A stretch of DNA of 64,000 nucleotides, taken from Bolinopsis microptera. Its lineage: Eukaryota; Ctenophora; Tentaculata; Lobata; Bolinopsidae. Positions 33,623 through 45,671 of the stretch are shown here, in pieces. The position numbers were made by a program, and so were the translations under genes. The notes beneath the pieces were generated by a model. It was not told the DNA's origin. It did not search any database and saw only the letters and a program-made list of their open reading frames with translations. Numbering within the stretch: the stretch's first letter is position 1; each line of letters opens with the position of its first letter. The stretch is taken from positions 15,575,628-15,639,627 of the forward strand of contig NC_087075.1 of the NCBI RefSeq assembly GCF_026151205.1, in the 5' to 3' direction.

Positions 33623-36428
33623 ATGACTATGTTGACAGAACAGCGCTCACAGTGCACAGGGTGTCAAATCAACAGATTATGAGAATCAGGTGCTGTAAAG
33701 ACGTAAAGAGCACCTTAATGGAGAAAAAGCTTTAACTGGCAACCGGCCACTTACTGACAAATTTAAGCAAAATGGATCACTTTATATCCCAGACAGAGCA
33801 ACCTGGGGCTGCTAATTGAAATGTGCCAACAGTGCAATACTCCATTAACATGTTTTAGAGACACGGCTGTCGTCAATTCTGCTAACTTTGATGCATTTAA
33901 GATCCGAGGGATTGATGGTGAATGTATTTATAACCGAGCTCCTTTTTCTGACCAAGCAGCTCGGATCCCGCGGTGGCATTTAGGAGTACATCTCCATGGA
34001 AACCAATCCAATAGACATTGATTAGAAATGACTAGCATCGCATTCCTTATGTTGATGGTGCTACACTAGTCAACTTTAGAAACCAATTTTAAACAAATTA
34101 AGTGCAACATAACCGAACTATTATTAATCTAAATTACTATACAGTAGCATCACTATGATCGTTATGATAAAATAAAAGTAATATTGGTATGAAGAGATAT
34201 TGGTAGAAGAGATATTAGCAGAAAGTTTTTATATTTAGTTATTTGTTTTAGGGAAAGATTAGACTTGGCGTTGTTTTAAACTATCCCTTGTTTAGAACTC
34301 CCTCATTTAATAATAATATATCTTACTCCTTTATAATATCTTCATTTAATAATAATATTGAAAGCTTTAAATTAAAGTGTTAAATAATTTTGATAATAAT
34401 TAAGTTTGATTATAACCACAATAAAAAGGTTAAATATAACAAAGTTGACTACCTCTAACAATGTTGACAGCTGTTCAATGTCTCCCAGTAGGTACAGGTA
34501 CCACGTTCTCCCTTTATCACCATGGCTACTACACTCTGACGTACTCCCTTTAATTTAAATTAGTGGTTCATCGTAGAAACTAGCAGCCCAAGTCTCAATC
34601 CCAATTAATGCTCATCATATTTGTAATAAAGTTTCGCAGAAAAAAGAGTGGAAATTATCGTCAATTAAAATTTGAGTTATACAACTTACGACCCTCTGTA
34701 AAGAAAATCGCACAATTTGAGCTTCAAAAGCGGAGAAATAAAATAACTCAACACTTAATATTCTTACTCCTTTATAATATCTTCTTATTATTCATTATTC
34801 AGAATAAAATAATATTCAGATGAATAAACTAAGCTACAAAGTGGCTACTTCCATCCATCCCACATTCCCCCAGTGTTCCGCATCCCACAAAATATTATTA
34901 CTATTATTATAACATGTAATATAATGACTGCTAATGGCGTAATGGCTCCCTTTATAATAAGTTGTAGATAACTTCAACTTTAAGAGCAAGTAAAGTATCG
35001 AAAGTGAGGAAAAGTGAGGAAAAGTGAGGAAAAGATGTAACCTACATAAATAACTCATATATTTGCGCCGAACAGCTTGATATAAAGATCTCGCTAAGTG
35101 GAAAAGTTGATTACTCTGTCGAATAGTTACCATGGTTACTGAAGCACCTTGGTAACTCTGTCGAATCCACGACAACGTTATTAATACACGACAACGTTAT
35201 TAATAAATACTATAAATTGCAGCATTCTTTTACACGCTTATACGATAATTAAGATCGTTTTATCCTATAAAATATGATCACGAACTAAAGTTGTTCAAGC
35301 GTGAGTCGTGACTGCTAAGAAATTTTAGTTTTCTCATACTTGTATGTATAAGCACAAACAAAAAATACGTTAAAATAGCACATATAAATCTTAAAAATCA
35401 TTTAAATTGATTTAAAAATGGGGTGGGGTGTATTGATATAATATCAGACTGGCAGCGAAATCGATAAAGATTACTCCAGTTCTGATCACCGCCAACAAAG
35501 CAGAATCGGAGTAACTAGTAGACGTGTTACTATGGTAACGAGTATATTTTTATTAGGATTCGAAGAATTCATCTTGTCAACTTCTCCTCTCAGCAGAAGA
35601 AATCATTGAAATACAGTCGGAAGAAATCATTGAAATACAGTCGGAAATAGCAGCTGAAATTTAATAAAATCGGGGTCTGAATTGAGACAGGAAATTATTC
35701 GGGCACGTATTGGACTATTCTAGATTATCGCTGGATTTCTTAAACTTCCATAGCAATGCAGACTAGACTGTACTAATTGAGGATAGGAGTTTTGTGTAAT
35801 ATAACCCAATATTAGGTAATATTAGGTATCCGTCCCAAAGATTGGGAGGGATATAGGAAAGGGTCAGCCAGCTAGAAGTTGGGCTATCACCCTTTAGTGG
35901 CTGCAGCCATTTCCTAGACTTCATTCTCTCCTGTCATTGGCTGTAACGAGTCAGGTGACTTAAACAATTGGTTGGGATCGGTTACCGGGTCCCCGAATAA
36001 AGAGTCAAAGTATGCCAAAAATTTGAAACACATATAATATAAGATATTGTAAGACGTGATCACCCAAAAAGGTTTCCCTCTTGACATGGTAACCCGTTCT
36101 GACGCGCTTCAGTAACCATGGTAACTAGTAGTCAGGATTGTGACGCTGCATATTTTAGACGACCCCCCTGAAAACTAAACGTCGTACTGCATTTTGGTAG
36201 GTAAACAGCCGCGCGACGCTGCTTACTAAGCACACTAAGAAAATAATTAATTTTTAAAAAGTATTTGTTACGATATAGAAAATTAAAGAAGGATTAACAC
36301 GTTACACGTATAGTAGACACGTTTTTCGATTCAATGATTTAACATTTTACTTTCGACGGTAAGGAAATACTTACTACTGTAAGTAATAAGTCTCCTAATT
36401 ATGCCAGCAACTGAGGATAAGAAGCAGC
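33623..36428. other. AT-rich unique DNA, no confident gene
   Basis: Two copies of the dispersed motif TTACTCCTTTATAATATCTT (34323-34342 and 34765-34784) occur here, and AGTGAGGAAA is repeated three times near 35005-35030. A doubled phrase, GAAGAAATCATTGAAATACA, lies at 35598-35645. A GC-richer stretch (about 35825-36010) with an internal inverted portion near CCCAAAGATTGGGAGGG, and CCCCGAATAAAGAGTC with a poly(A)-signal hexamer, looks like the remnant of a retroposon 3' end, but I cannot name it. An X-box match lies at 36112-36125. A 66-codon ATG frame at 33821-34021 has no recognisable domain. Confidence 0.35.
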
Positions 36429-36648
36429 TCCCCCCCCCCACCTCTCCCCCTCTCTCTCCCCCCACCTCTCCCCCTCTCTCTCCCCCCTCCTCTCTCCCCC
36501 TCTCTCTCCCCCTCTCTCTCCCCCCCTCTCTCCCCCTCTCTCTCCCCCCTCTCTCTCCCCCTCTCTCTCCCCCTCTCTCTCCCCCCTCCTCTCTCCCCCC
36601 TCTCTCCCCCTCTCTCTCCCCCCTCTCTCTCCCCCCTCTCTCTCCTCC
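36429..36648. repeat. Polypyrimidine (CCCCTCTCTCT)n tract
   Basis: 220 bp of almost pure C/T, built of CCCCCTCTCTCT blocks. It is a second homopurine-homopyrimidine tract in the window, with pyrimidines on the plus strand. Confidence 0.95.
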
Positions 36649-37017
36649 TATTCATTTGATCCTTCCATGAAGTTATCGGCGTCGCGTGACGTCACACGCT
36701 CACGTGACGTCACACAGTTATCGGAACATCACTGAAACACTCTTTGTGACAACCCAAGTGCAGAAATAGTAGCCATGTCAAATGAATCATGATAATTAAT
36801 ACTCTAACTTTAAGCCCAGAAACAATACAGTTTACCAAACCCCCGGCTACTTACTGGATATGCCAATCCCTGAGCACTCAGAACCCTGAGTTTGGTAACC
36901 AAGCAACCTTGTTATAAATAAATGATTATCCTGGAATTCTTAAGCAAACAACGTTAGTATGCAGTGACTAAGCATAACAAATTCAGTAACTAAGAGTAAG
37001 CATGCCGAATCTTGCTA
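36649..37017. other. Unique DNA with CRE/E-box pair
   Basis: GTGACGTCAC occurs twice with CACGTGACGTCAC at 36686-36716. No gene. Confidence 0.35.
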
Positions 37018-37433
37018 CTATCAGAACTTATAAGTTTGGTAAATTGCCAACAATTGCCAATTTCTATAGCTGTTTCATCCCAACAAGGTGGATTTTTTAG
37101 ATTCTGATTCATTAAAATTCTACTCTATACTGCACTAAACGCACTATCCCCTCCCGAAGTCATACCCGTACGAATAAAGGCAACTTTAAACAAACGGCAC
37201 TTAAAGTGTTAAACAAGAGTCCAGATCACGATTAATACCCAAACAATTTATTAACTCTCTCTCTCCCTTAAGAGAGAGAGAGTGTTAATGCTCATTACCC
37301 AGTCTAACTTTTAAACCAGAAATGAAATGATAGTATAACAGAGTATTAAAAAATCTGAAAAATCTTGTTGGGATGAGACGGTTAGTAAAATTGGTAATGC
37401 TTGGCAATTTACCAAACTTATAAGTTCTGATAG
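37018..37433. mobile_element. Inverted-repeat element with nested GA/CT palindrome
   Basis: Arms at 37018-37111 and 37348-37433 are inverted copies. They share CTATCAGAACTTATAAGTTT at the outer end and TCTCATCCCAACAAG further in, at roughly 80% identity. Between them, a perfect 12-bp stem (ACTCTCTCTCTC with its complement, 37254-37265 and 37272-37283) sits close to the centre. The layout fits a non-autonomous foldback or MITE-type element. No transposase and no clear target duplication were found. Confidence 0.6.
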
Positions 37434-37481
37434 TTGAGAAATAGAGAAGAACATTACTTCTTCTTAATCACTAATAATAAT

Positions 37482-38717
37482 ATATCCCCCAGTAAGTGAC
37501 AATATCCCGCCTGTAAGTGACAATATCCCGCCTGTAAGTGACAATATCCCCACAGTTAGTGACAATATCCCGCCAGTAAGTGACAATACCCCGCCAGTTA
37601 GTGACAATATCCCCCAAGTTAGTGACAATATCCCGCCAGTAAGTGACAATATCCCACCAGTAAGTGACAATATCCCGCCTGTTAGTGACAATATCCCGCC
37701 AGTAAGTGACAATATCCCGCCTGTTAGTGACAATATCCCGCCTGTTAGTGACAATATCCCGCCAGTTAGTGACAATATCCCCCCAGTAAGTGACAATATC
37801 CCCCCAGTTAGTGACAATATCCCGCCTGTTAGTGACAATATCCCCCCAGTAAGTGACAATATCCCGCCTGTTAGTGACAATATCCCGCCTGTTAGTGACA
37901 ATATCCCCCAGTAAGTGACAATATCCCCCCAGTAAGTGACAATATCCCCCAATAAATGACAATATCCCCCAGTTAGTGACAATATCCCCCAGTTACTCAG
38001 TTAGTGACAATATCCCGCCTGTTAGTGACAATATCCCACCAGTTAGCGACAATATCCCGCCAGTAAGTGACAATATCCCGCCAGTTAGTGACAATATCCC
38101 GCCTGTAAGTGACAATATCCCCCAATTTAGTGACAATATCCCGCCAGTAAGTGACAATATCCACCCAGTTAGTGACAATATCCCCCAGTAAGTGACAATA
38201 TCCCGCCAGTAAGTGACAATATCCCACCTGTAAGTGACAATATCCCCCAATTTAGTGACAATATCCCGCCAGTAAGTGACAATATCCACCCAGTTAGTGA
38301 CAATATCCCCCAGTAAGTGACAATATCCCGCCAGTAAGTGACAATATCCCCCCAGTAAGTGACAATATCCCGCCAGTTAGTGACAATATCCCGCCTGTAA
38401 GTGACAATATCCCGCCAGTAAGTGACAATATCCCGCCAGTAAGTGACAATATCCCGCCAGTAAATGACAATATCCCCCAGTTAGTGACAATATCCCGCCA
38501 GTTAGTGACAATATCCCGCCAGTAAGTGACAATATCCCACCAGTTAGTGATAATATCCCCCAGTTAGTGACAATATCCCCCCAGTTATTGACAATATCCC
38601 GCCAGTAAGTGACAATATCCCACCAGTTAGTGACAATATCCCACCAGTTAGTGACAATATCCCCCAGTAAATGACAATATCCCGACAATTACTAACAATA
38701 TCCCACCAGTTAGTGAC
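37482..38717. repeat. 21-bp minisatellite, about 59 copies
   Basis: Unit GTGACAATATCCCGCCAGTAA, with GTAAG/GTTAG, CCAGT/CCTGT and 20-bp CCCCCAGT variants. Its length divisible by 3 yields open SDNIPPV-type frames on plus and SLTGGIL-type frames on minus. These are repeat artefacts. Confidence 0.95.
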
Positions 38718-38856
38718 ATATGATAATTATTTATTAGTACAGATCTTCAGCGCGAAAGTGCAGGGAATGTTTCTACAAGCTTGAGGGGCGTCAAATTGAT
38801 ACCTTACCGACCACTAATTGTGCTTAAACAATACATTCCTGAAGGAGCAAAACGCC

Positions 38857-39136
38857 TGGGCTGATATTACACCACGTGGGCTGATATAATACCACGTTGG
38901 CTGATATTACACCACGTGGGCTGATATTACACCACGTGGGCTGATATTACACCACGTGGGCTGATATAACACCACGTGGGCTGATATAACACCACGTGGG
39001 CTGATATAATACCACGTGGGCTGATATTACACCACGTGGGCTGATATTACACCACGTGGGCTGATATAACACCACGTAGGCTGATATAATACCACGTGGG
39101 CTGATATAATACCACGTGGGCTGATATAACACCACG
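38857..39136. repeat. 20-bp minisatellite, 14 copies
   Basis: Unit GGGCTGATATTACACCACGT, with TATTAC/TATAAC/TATAAT variation at one point. Confidence 0.95.
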
Positions 39137-40249
39137 TTATACTTTTATAGTTAGAATCGTAATAATGAGTAAAGAATCTAGCATGTCATCCGGTCAAAAA
39201 TATACAGCAATTATCACCAATCCCTTATACTTATTACTGGAAGCGTCAAATTTGTGACAACATTGTCTGAATGAGATGTTAGTTACCATGGTTACACTGC
39301 TAGTTACCATGGTAATAGGTACACGGTTCCTCATTCCGATACTGTCATATCCCGGCTGGTATCAACACTACATGGCGGCGTTGGTACGAAACTACTAGTT
39401 ACCATGGTTACACTACTAGTTACCATGGCGATTGGCGGCGTTGGTACGAAACGTTTTCAGAGATTATTTCGACTGTAGAATTACTCGGCTACGTTGCAGT
39501 CGGCTGCAGTAGTAGTCACGTCATATGTTGCGGCTATTTTAGAACAATGATCCCGGATACCTTTCGGGTGCTCCTAGTAGTGTAACCATGGTAACTAGTA
39601 GTGCTCCAAAGTAACAGCACTTAAAATATGTTCATTGTAATTATTGCCAAAAGTATGAGTTATAGCTTTTGACAGGTCAACAAGATTTGGAGCTCAGTCG
39701 GTATTTTACAGAAATATTTTATAGAAGGTTGGGATTGTAAGTGCGGTGTTAAATTGAATTATCGTGATTATGTTATGATTATTTCATTTTTGGTGTCAAA
39801 AAATGCCAAAGTCGGTTTGAACTTTGAGGTTTGGTCACTTAACGATAATTCCTGAGCATATATATGTATTAATAAAAAACATAAAACGTGTGTTTAAAAG
39901 TGGAGAGCACTCTATAAATTGTGAAGAAAGCGCAAACAATACCGAGCACGACATTGTGCTGCTATAAATCTAACTGAAAGCTGCGGAGAAATAACCTGAT
40001 CTTTGAAGTTTGGGGAAGAAAAGGAAGCTGGGTTGAAGGAGACGTTTAGAAAAAGCACCATATCTTTGATGTTGGTCGGTACCAGGGAAACACTAGCCGT
40101 GACATCATATTTTTCCCATGGTGACACCGTACAATGCCAAGATCTGATACAGTCAAAACAGTTCCTTACGCAGGAAACAGTTACCGAGATGTTAAAACGT
40201 TTAATGCAGGAAGTGGGGGTGAAGCGGCGGGACTTGTAAGAGTTCTCTT
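39137..40249. other. Unique DNA with X-box-like palindromes
   Basis: GTTACCATGGTTAC or GTTACCATGG-type sites lie at about 39290, 39303, 39400 and 39418, and an exact X-box consensus at 39582-39595. A minus-strand frame (39912-40529) opens only from a GTG inside the next array. Its unique C-terminal 110 residues match nothing I recognise. Confidence 0.35.
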
Positions 40250-40534
40250 GTGACGTCACGTGAGCGTGTGACGTCACGTGAGCGTGTGACGTCACGTGAG
40301 CGTGTGACGTCACGTGAGAGTGTGACGTCACGTGAGAGTGTGACGTCACGTGAGCGTGTGACGTCACGTGAGGGTGTGACGTCATGTGTCTGTGTGACGT
40401 CATGTGACTGTGTGACGTCACGTGACTGTGTGACGTCACGTGAGCGTGTGACGTCACGTGAGGGTGTGACGTCACGTGAGGGTGTGACGTCACGTGAGGG
40501 TGTGACGTCACGTGAGGGTGTGACGGCACGTGAC
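40250..40534. repeat. 18-bp array of fused CRE and E-box, about 16 copies
   Basis: Unit GTGACGTCACGTGAGCGT. Each intact unit contains TGACGTCA (full CRE palindrome) overlapping CACGTG (E-box). Spacer variation is confined to the GAGCG/GAGGG/GAGAG positions, and a few units read TCATGTG. This is a dense array of consensus sites for CREB/ATF bZIP and bHLH factors. Whether it is bound is unknown. Confidence 0.93.
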
Positions 40535-41286
40535 TAGGAGCTTTTATTGGTATTTCAATTAGTAGTTCAACTTTTCAGGATTGGGGAATATCGAGATGTT
40601 AATATTAATTATTTAAATTGAGTTTTCTTATTACTTTACTACTTACTATAAATAACAATAATGTACCAATAATGGAAAGAAAAGATTGATGAAAGTAAGT
40701 AATTATTCTTAAAGTGATGCATTGGTTAATTCTGAGAATAAATAATGTTTTGGGATCGCTGACAGGTATGCTACTGATTGAAATGGGTTCGTCCAAATTC
40801 CTTCGAAACTATAATAAAAATCATTTATTGCTACTATACTTTGTGCCGATTAATATCTAGTTTTCCGTTTTGGTCGCATGGCTTCATTTTGGACGTGCAA
40901 AACGTGAGATCTAAGATAATCAGATATTCCGTAATTCTGCTCGATGTGTGACGTCACGTGAGCGTGTGACGTCACGTGTGCTCGAGGGCGTTTCGACGGC
41001 CCCATTTGAAGTGTGCCGTTCCAACAACCTGATAACCACAGGGACAACAGGGATACCTGGTACTGTTAGACAATAAATATGCCATTATAACGAACACGTG
41101 GCGCGCATGGTTACTATGGTTACTATGATACGCTAGTTACCAGGGCGCGGAGCTCATGGCTACCAATATCCAAACGTTTGTGCTTTGACTTATCAACCAT
41201 GATTTGCTTTAACACAATGCAATATCTGCTGGTCAATTCAATTTACAGTTAAACTGCGAGAATATTTGAAATGATCACGATCTCAT
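40535..41286. other. Unique DNA with two further CRE/E-box units
   Basis: Two more copies of the 18-bp unit stand alone at 40946-40979 (GTGTGACGTCACGTGAGCGT type). No gene. Confidence 0.4.
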
Positions 41287-41452
41287 TGTTACTATAGCTG
41301 TTACACTAATAGTTACCACAGTTACACAGCGAATACGATCCTGTTACTATAGTTACACTACTAGTTACCATGGTTACACAGCGAATACGATCCTGTTACT
41401 ATAGTTACACTACTGGTTACCATGTGGTTACACAGCGAATACGATCCTGTTC
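41287..41452. repeat. About 53-bp repeat with X-box-like core, 3 copies
   Basis: Unit has TGTTACTATAGTTACACTAC, TAGTTACCATGGTTACAC and AGCGAATACGATCC. The third copy carries ATGTGG in place of ATGG. Confidence 0.85.
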
Positions 41453-43004
41453 GTATCTTTAACTTTAAGCAGAGCTGTTATAAGAATCTTTACACACTAG
41501 TTGCTTACAATTTTTCGTTTTCAACAACTAATTTTCCATTAGAATCTGTCTTCACTGAGTCTATTCAAAATTAATCGGAAATTTAAATGAAAGAACTATC
41601 AAATCATGAGACTCTATAACAGTATAACAGTACACGAATCCACCAGATTAACCAAGAGATTAGTACAATTGCAATAGAGATTTAAGGAACAATTTTTCAA
41701 GTCAAAGTCAGGGGTTGTGAACTCGTTAACACTGTAAGGAGTAGGGGGTTCCTATATTGATCACGCTAGTGTAATTTGAACACAACAGCTATGTACGTAA
41801 AACTAAAACTGATTACAGAGGGGGAGGGGGATAAAGATTGGCCTTATGAAACTGAAAAATTTCAACTATAATATTCGTTTACGTAGCCTAATCCGTTCAA
41901 ATTACGGCTTATAATTGTCAAACATGTCGGACAAAGGATAACTTAAATTTGAAATTTCCATGATGTAACCATAGTAACCACGTGTTCATTTCCATGATGG
42001 CTAAGACAAGTGAACACACTTTAATAAATAAAACTATTAACTACAGAAGAGTATGGTCGATATGTTACATTTACTTTTCAACTTTCAGTTGACGGAACAA
42101 TGCTCAGAGAGAAAGAAGGGTAGAGTTTAAGTTAAACAAAAATGGAGGATAATTTTTACACTTTTAGTGACAATAAATGTTTTGTCAAATGTAAAACTTT
42201 AAGTAAGTGTAGCTATAGCATACTAATCATCGATTTCGATCAAGTTTTGCAATCATAACACTACAAAAATGCCGAAAAAATTAAACTAAACACTAACAAT
42301 GTTCACTCCTCTCTTAGCTACTTCAACAATCTTTATCTACTATATACGGACTATTTAACATTTAAATCTATTATTATATTATATTTAACATTTAAATCTA
42401 TTATTATATTATATTTAACATTTAATCTATTCACCACACACTTCTTTCCAACCGTTTACATCTGTTCTACCACTTGAGCACTTTACGAATATACTGAAGA
42501 CTATAAATAGTTAAACGCGAGTGTCATAAATAAACTGAGGTGTCCCTACAAACGTAAAGACAAAAAGAGAACAACTAATTAGCAATCTCTTAAATAACCC
42601 CCCTCAAACTACACATACCTTGACATTTGACAATGGACAACTGTTAAATTCGATGTTGTGAGTCTCAAGATAACAAGTGAAGACAGGTTTTGGTCATCAA
42701 AACAAACCTATAAAAGGATATAATTATTAGTTACAAATCTAATCGTATAATATATCTTATCAGTCAAATATATAAATATAATCAATAAATATACTCAATA
42801 AATATACTCAATGAATATAACAACAACAGCCGACAACACAGAGGGCGCGAGCTGGTGAACAAAAAAGAGAACACTTCGTCCAACTTATCACGTCACAATA
42901 CAAATCATTTTAAACTTATCACAATAATATCACTCTCAATGATTATTCTACTTGCTACAAATTTGATGGTGATTTGAAATGTGGCTCGGAGAAAGAAGTA
43001 AGCT
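41453..43004. other. AT-rich unique DNA
   Basis: No gene seen. An approximately 30-bp AT-rich unit (TTTAACATTTAAATCTATTA) is repeated three times at 42353-42430, and AATAAATATACTC occurs twice near 42783. Confidence 0.4.
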
Positions 43005-44063
43005 TGTGAGATGTTTAAATAAAAGTGGTGAGGAGTATTTTATAGGGTCGTGATGGAAATAGTGATTTTATAGGGTCGTGATTTTATAGGGTCGTGATGG
43101 AAATAGTGATTTTATAGGGTCGTGATTTTATAGGGTCGTGATGGAAATAGTGAGATGTTTAAATAAAAGTGGTGAGGAGTATTTTATAGGGTCGTGATGG
43201 AAATAGTGAGATGTTTAAATAAAAGTGGTGAGGAGTATTTTATAGGGTCGTGATGGAAATAGTGAGATGTTTAAATAAAAGTGGTGAGGAGTATTTTATA
43301 GGGTCGTGATGGAAATAGTGACGTGTTACTTTGTGAGATGTTTAAATAAAAGTGGTGAGGAGTATTTTATAGGGTCGTGATGGAAATAGTGAGATGTTTA
43401 AATAAAAGTGGTGAGGAGTATTTTATAGGGTCGTGATGGAAATAGTGAGATGTTTAAATAAAAGTGGTGAGGAGTATTTTATAGGGTCGTGATGGAAATA
43501 GGGAGATGTTTAAATAAAAGTGGTGAGGAGTATTTTATAGGGTCGTGATGGAAATAGTGAGATGTTTAAATAAAAGTGGTGAGGAGTATTTTATAGGGTC
43601 GTGATGGAAATAGGGAGATGTTTAAATAAAAGTGGTGAGGAGTATTTTATAGGGTCGTGATGGAAATAGGGAGATGTTTAAATAAAAGTGGTGAGGAGTA
43701 TTTTATAGGGTCGTGATGGAAATAGGGAGATGTTTAAATAAAAGTGGTGAGGAGTATTTTATAGGGTCGTGATGGAAATAGTGAGATGTTTAAATAAAAG
43801 TGGTGAGGAGTATTTTATAGGGTCGTGATGGAAATAGTGAGATGTTTAAATAAAAGTGGTGAGGAGTATTTTATAGGGTCGTGATGGAAATAGGGAGATG
43901 TTTAAATAAAAGTGGTGAGGAGTATTTTATAGGGTCGTGATGGAAATAGTGAGATGTTTAAATAAAAGTGGTGAGGAGTATTTTATAGGGTCGTGATGGA
44001 AATAGGGAGATGTTTAAATAAAAGTGGTGAGGAGTATTTTATAGGGTCGTGATGGAAATAGTG
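43005..44063. repeat. 56-bp minisatellite, about 18 copies
   Basis: Unit: GAGATGTTTAAATAAAAGTG, GTGAGGAGTATTTTATAGGG, TCGTGATGGAAATAGT. The left end has truncated units (repeats of ATTTTATAGGGTCGTGATGG) and one copy has a GACGTGTTACTTT insertion near 43320. A similar GACGTATTACCTT closes the array. Confidence 0.95.
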
Positions 44064-44189
44064 ACGTATTACCTTCGTCAGATTACACTTGCATGTATTC
44101 CATCATTTAATGTTATGCATTATCGTTATAAGTTTATTTATTTATTATCTCAAGCGTCTCCAGGACTAATTTATCGGATTGTTTTAAAG

Positions 44190-44648
44190 CAGGCACATAG
44201 CCAGGATTTTTCTTTTGGGGGGCCCTCGGCGAGCGAAGCGAGCCGACTCCTCCAACCCAGCTGCGCAGCGAGCGAAGTGAGTAAGCTGCGGCAGGGGTCT
44301 GGGGCGCAGCCCTCAGCGGGCCCCTGGAAAAAGCGGGGTCCAGGGGCGGTGCCCCTAGGCGGGGGGCTAGGCGGGCGTAGTCCCCCGGAAAATTTTTGAG
44401 AAATAGGGTGTTTTAGACGACATTTGGCATTAAAGAAATTTGTAGAAAATTTGAAGAACTCAGTACTTGTCACATTGAATGGAATAAGTACATGTATAGT
44501 GGGATTTGGGAATAATTTACGAAATGCTGAAGTCAATTGCCTGCCGTTTAAACAGTACAGACTGCAGTCATAAACACAGCCCAGTTACCAGGCGACCATG
44601 GGGACTAGGGGGCTTATTTTTTTGGGGTTCATTTTTTTTCCAGGGGGG

Positions 44649-44680
<32 letters not shown>

Positions 44681-44697
44681 GCCTGGCTACGTGCCTG
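44190..44697. mobile_element. Non-autonomous hAT-like element, 8-bp TSD
   Basis: 508-bp element bounded by TIRs CAGGCACATAGCCAGG and CCTGGCTACGTGCCTG (one mismatch in 16). The perfect 8-bp direct repeat TTTTAAAG at 44182-44189 and 44698-44705 is the target-site duplication. An 8-bp TSD and a CAG terminus fit the hAT superfamily. The interior is GC-rich (GCGAGCGAAGCGAGCC, GGGTCTGGGGCGCAGCC) and ends in a poly-C run of about 30. No transposase; small frames inside it are spurious. Confidence 0.9.
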
Positions 44698-44705
44698 TTT
44701 TAAAG

Positions 44706-45256
44706 TGCCGATGCGCTGGTTACTGCCGTTTTAAAAACCAAATAATTATGACGCCTTTGCCGATAAAATTACTTTTTTCTACTGCATCTTTGGAGGAGTT
44801 GAGTTTTAAAACTGAAATAAATATTGATAGTGATCAATAGCTAGAAAGACATCAGTCGTAATATTTTAATTATATTGGATTTTTAAACAGCTCTAAAAAC
44901 AGTTTTGTGATAAGACAAGCTCTTTTGCTAAAAATAGGCCCGAACCATTTTGTTAATACCGAGCCAATATTAAAAGCTGGGAATTATAAAATTAGAGTAC
45001 AATCAGAGGGAAAATTATTGGAGGAACTGAAAGATCAGTAGTTACCATGGTTACTTTGGTTGGACTCACTAGTTACCATGGTTACTAGGGTAACTAGGGT
45101 TACTAAGGTTACTAGTCACTAGTTACCGAGGTTACTTAAAATGCATCATATACTACTAAGATCGGGTAGATATTTCATATTTATATAACGAATAACTTAT
45201 TTAAATTATTCATTTATATAAGCCTCATTATGTGTTCTATAAATTGATTATTATAT
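44706..45256. other. Unique AT-rich DNA
   Basis: No gene. X-box-like GTTACCATGGTTAC lies near 45041 and 45072, followed by a degenerate GGTTACTAG repeat to 45130. Confidence 0.35.
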
Positions 45257-45671
45257 GTGTGGCTATGTGGTGCCGTTCGTTAGTCGGCCTGCTTGTGAAA
45301 TGCCTCGCATTCACAGGGTCCCAGGTTCGATTGAGGGTGAGCGTAGTTGACGCTCTGCTAGTGCTAAGGGTTCCGTTGGACCTATGCAGCCCCCGGTCTA
45401 CTCAGCCGAATGCTCGAGAAATCGTGTGTGAGGGTTAAATGAGGAGCTGTACATGATCAATACAGCGAAGCCTTGGGCGAAGAAAGTGTGGTATAATACC
45501 TTAACCGTCGCTGGCGTTAGACTTGATCCTTCGGTTTCCTGTAAGTGCCGGTTACATGCCGTGACTATAAAGCCATGGTTGTCCGAAGTAAAGCATAAGG
45601 GTGGTAATTTCACTTGATGGCCCTGCTGCAGCGCAGCTAAAGCATCACATAAGTAACATAAGTAAGTATAC
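45257..45671 (+). mobile_element. tRNA-derived SINE
   Basis: The head has pol III promoter boxes in tRNA order and spacing: A-box-like TCGTTAGTCGG at 45277-45287 and B-box-like GGTTCGATTGA at 45324-45334, 47 bp apart. The body contains CCCCGGTCTACTCAGCCGAA, resembling the conserved centre of metazoan SINE bodies. The 3' end is a short tandem, CATAAGTAA repeated (45647-45669), as expected for a SINE/LINE tail. The 5' boundary is approximate and no TSD was resolved. A 112-codon minus frame across it is a shadow. Confidence 0.65.

Noticed and set aside
39912-40529. 205-codon minus-strand frame over the CRE/E-box array
   Set aside because: It opens with GTG, the first half is the 18-bp repeat, and the unique half has no recognisable domain.
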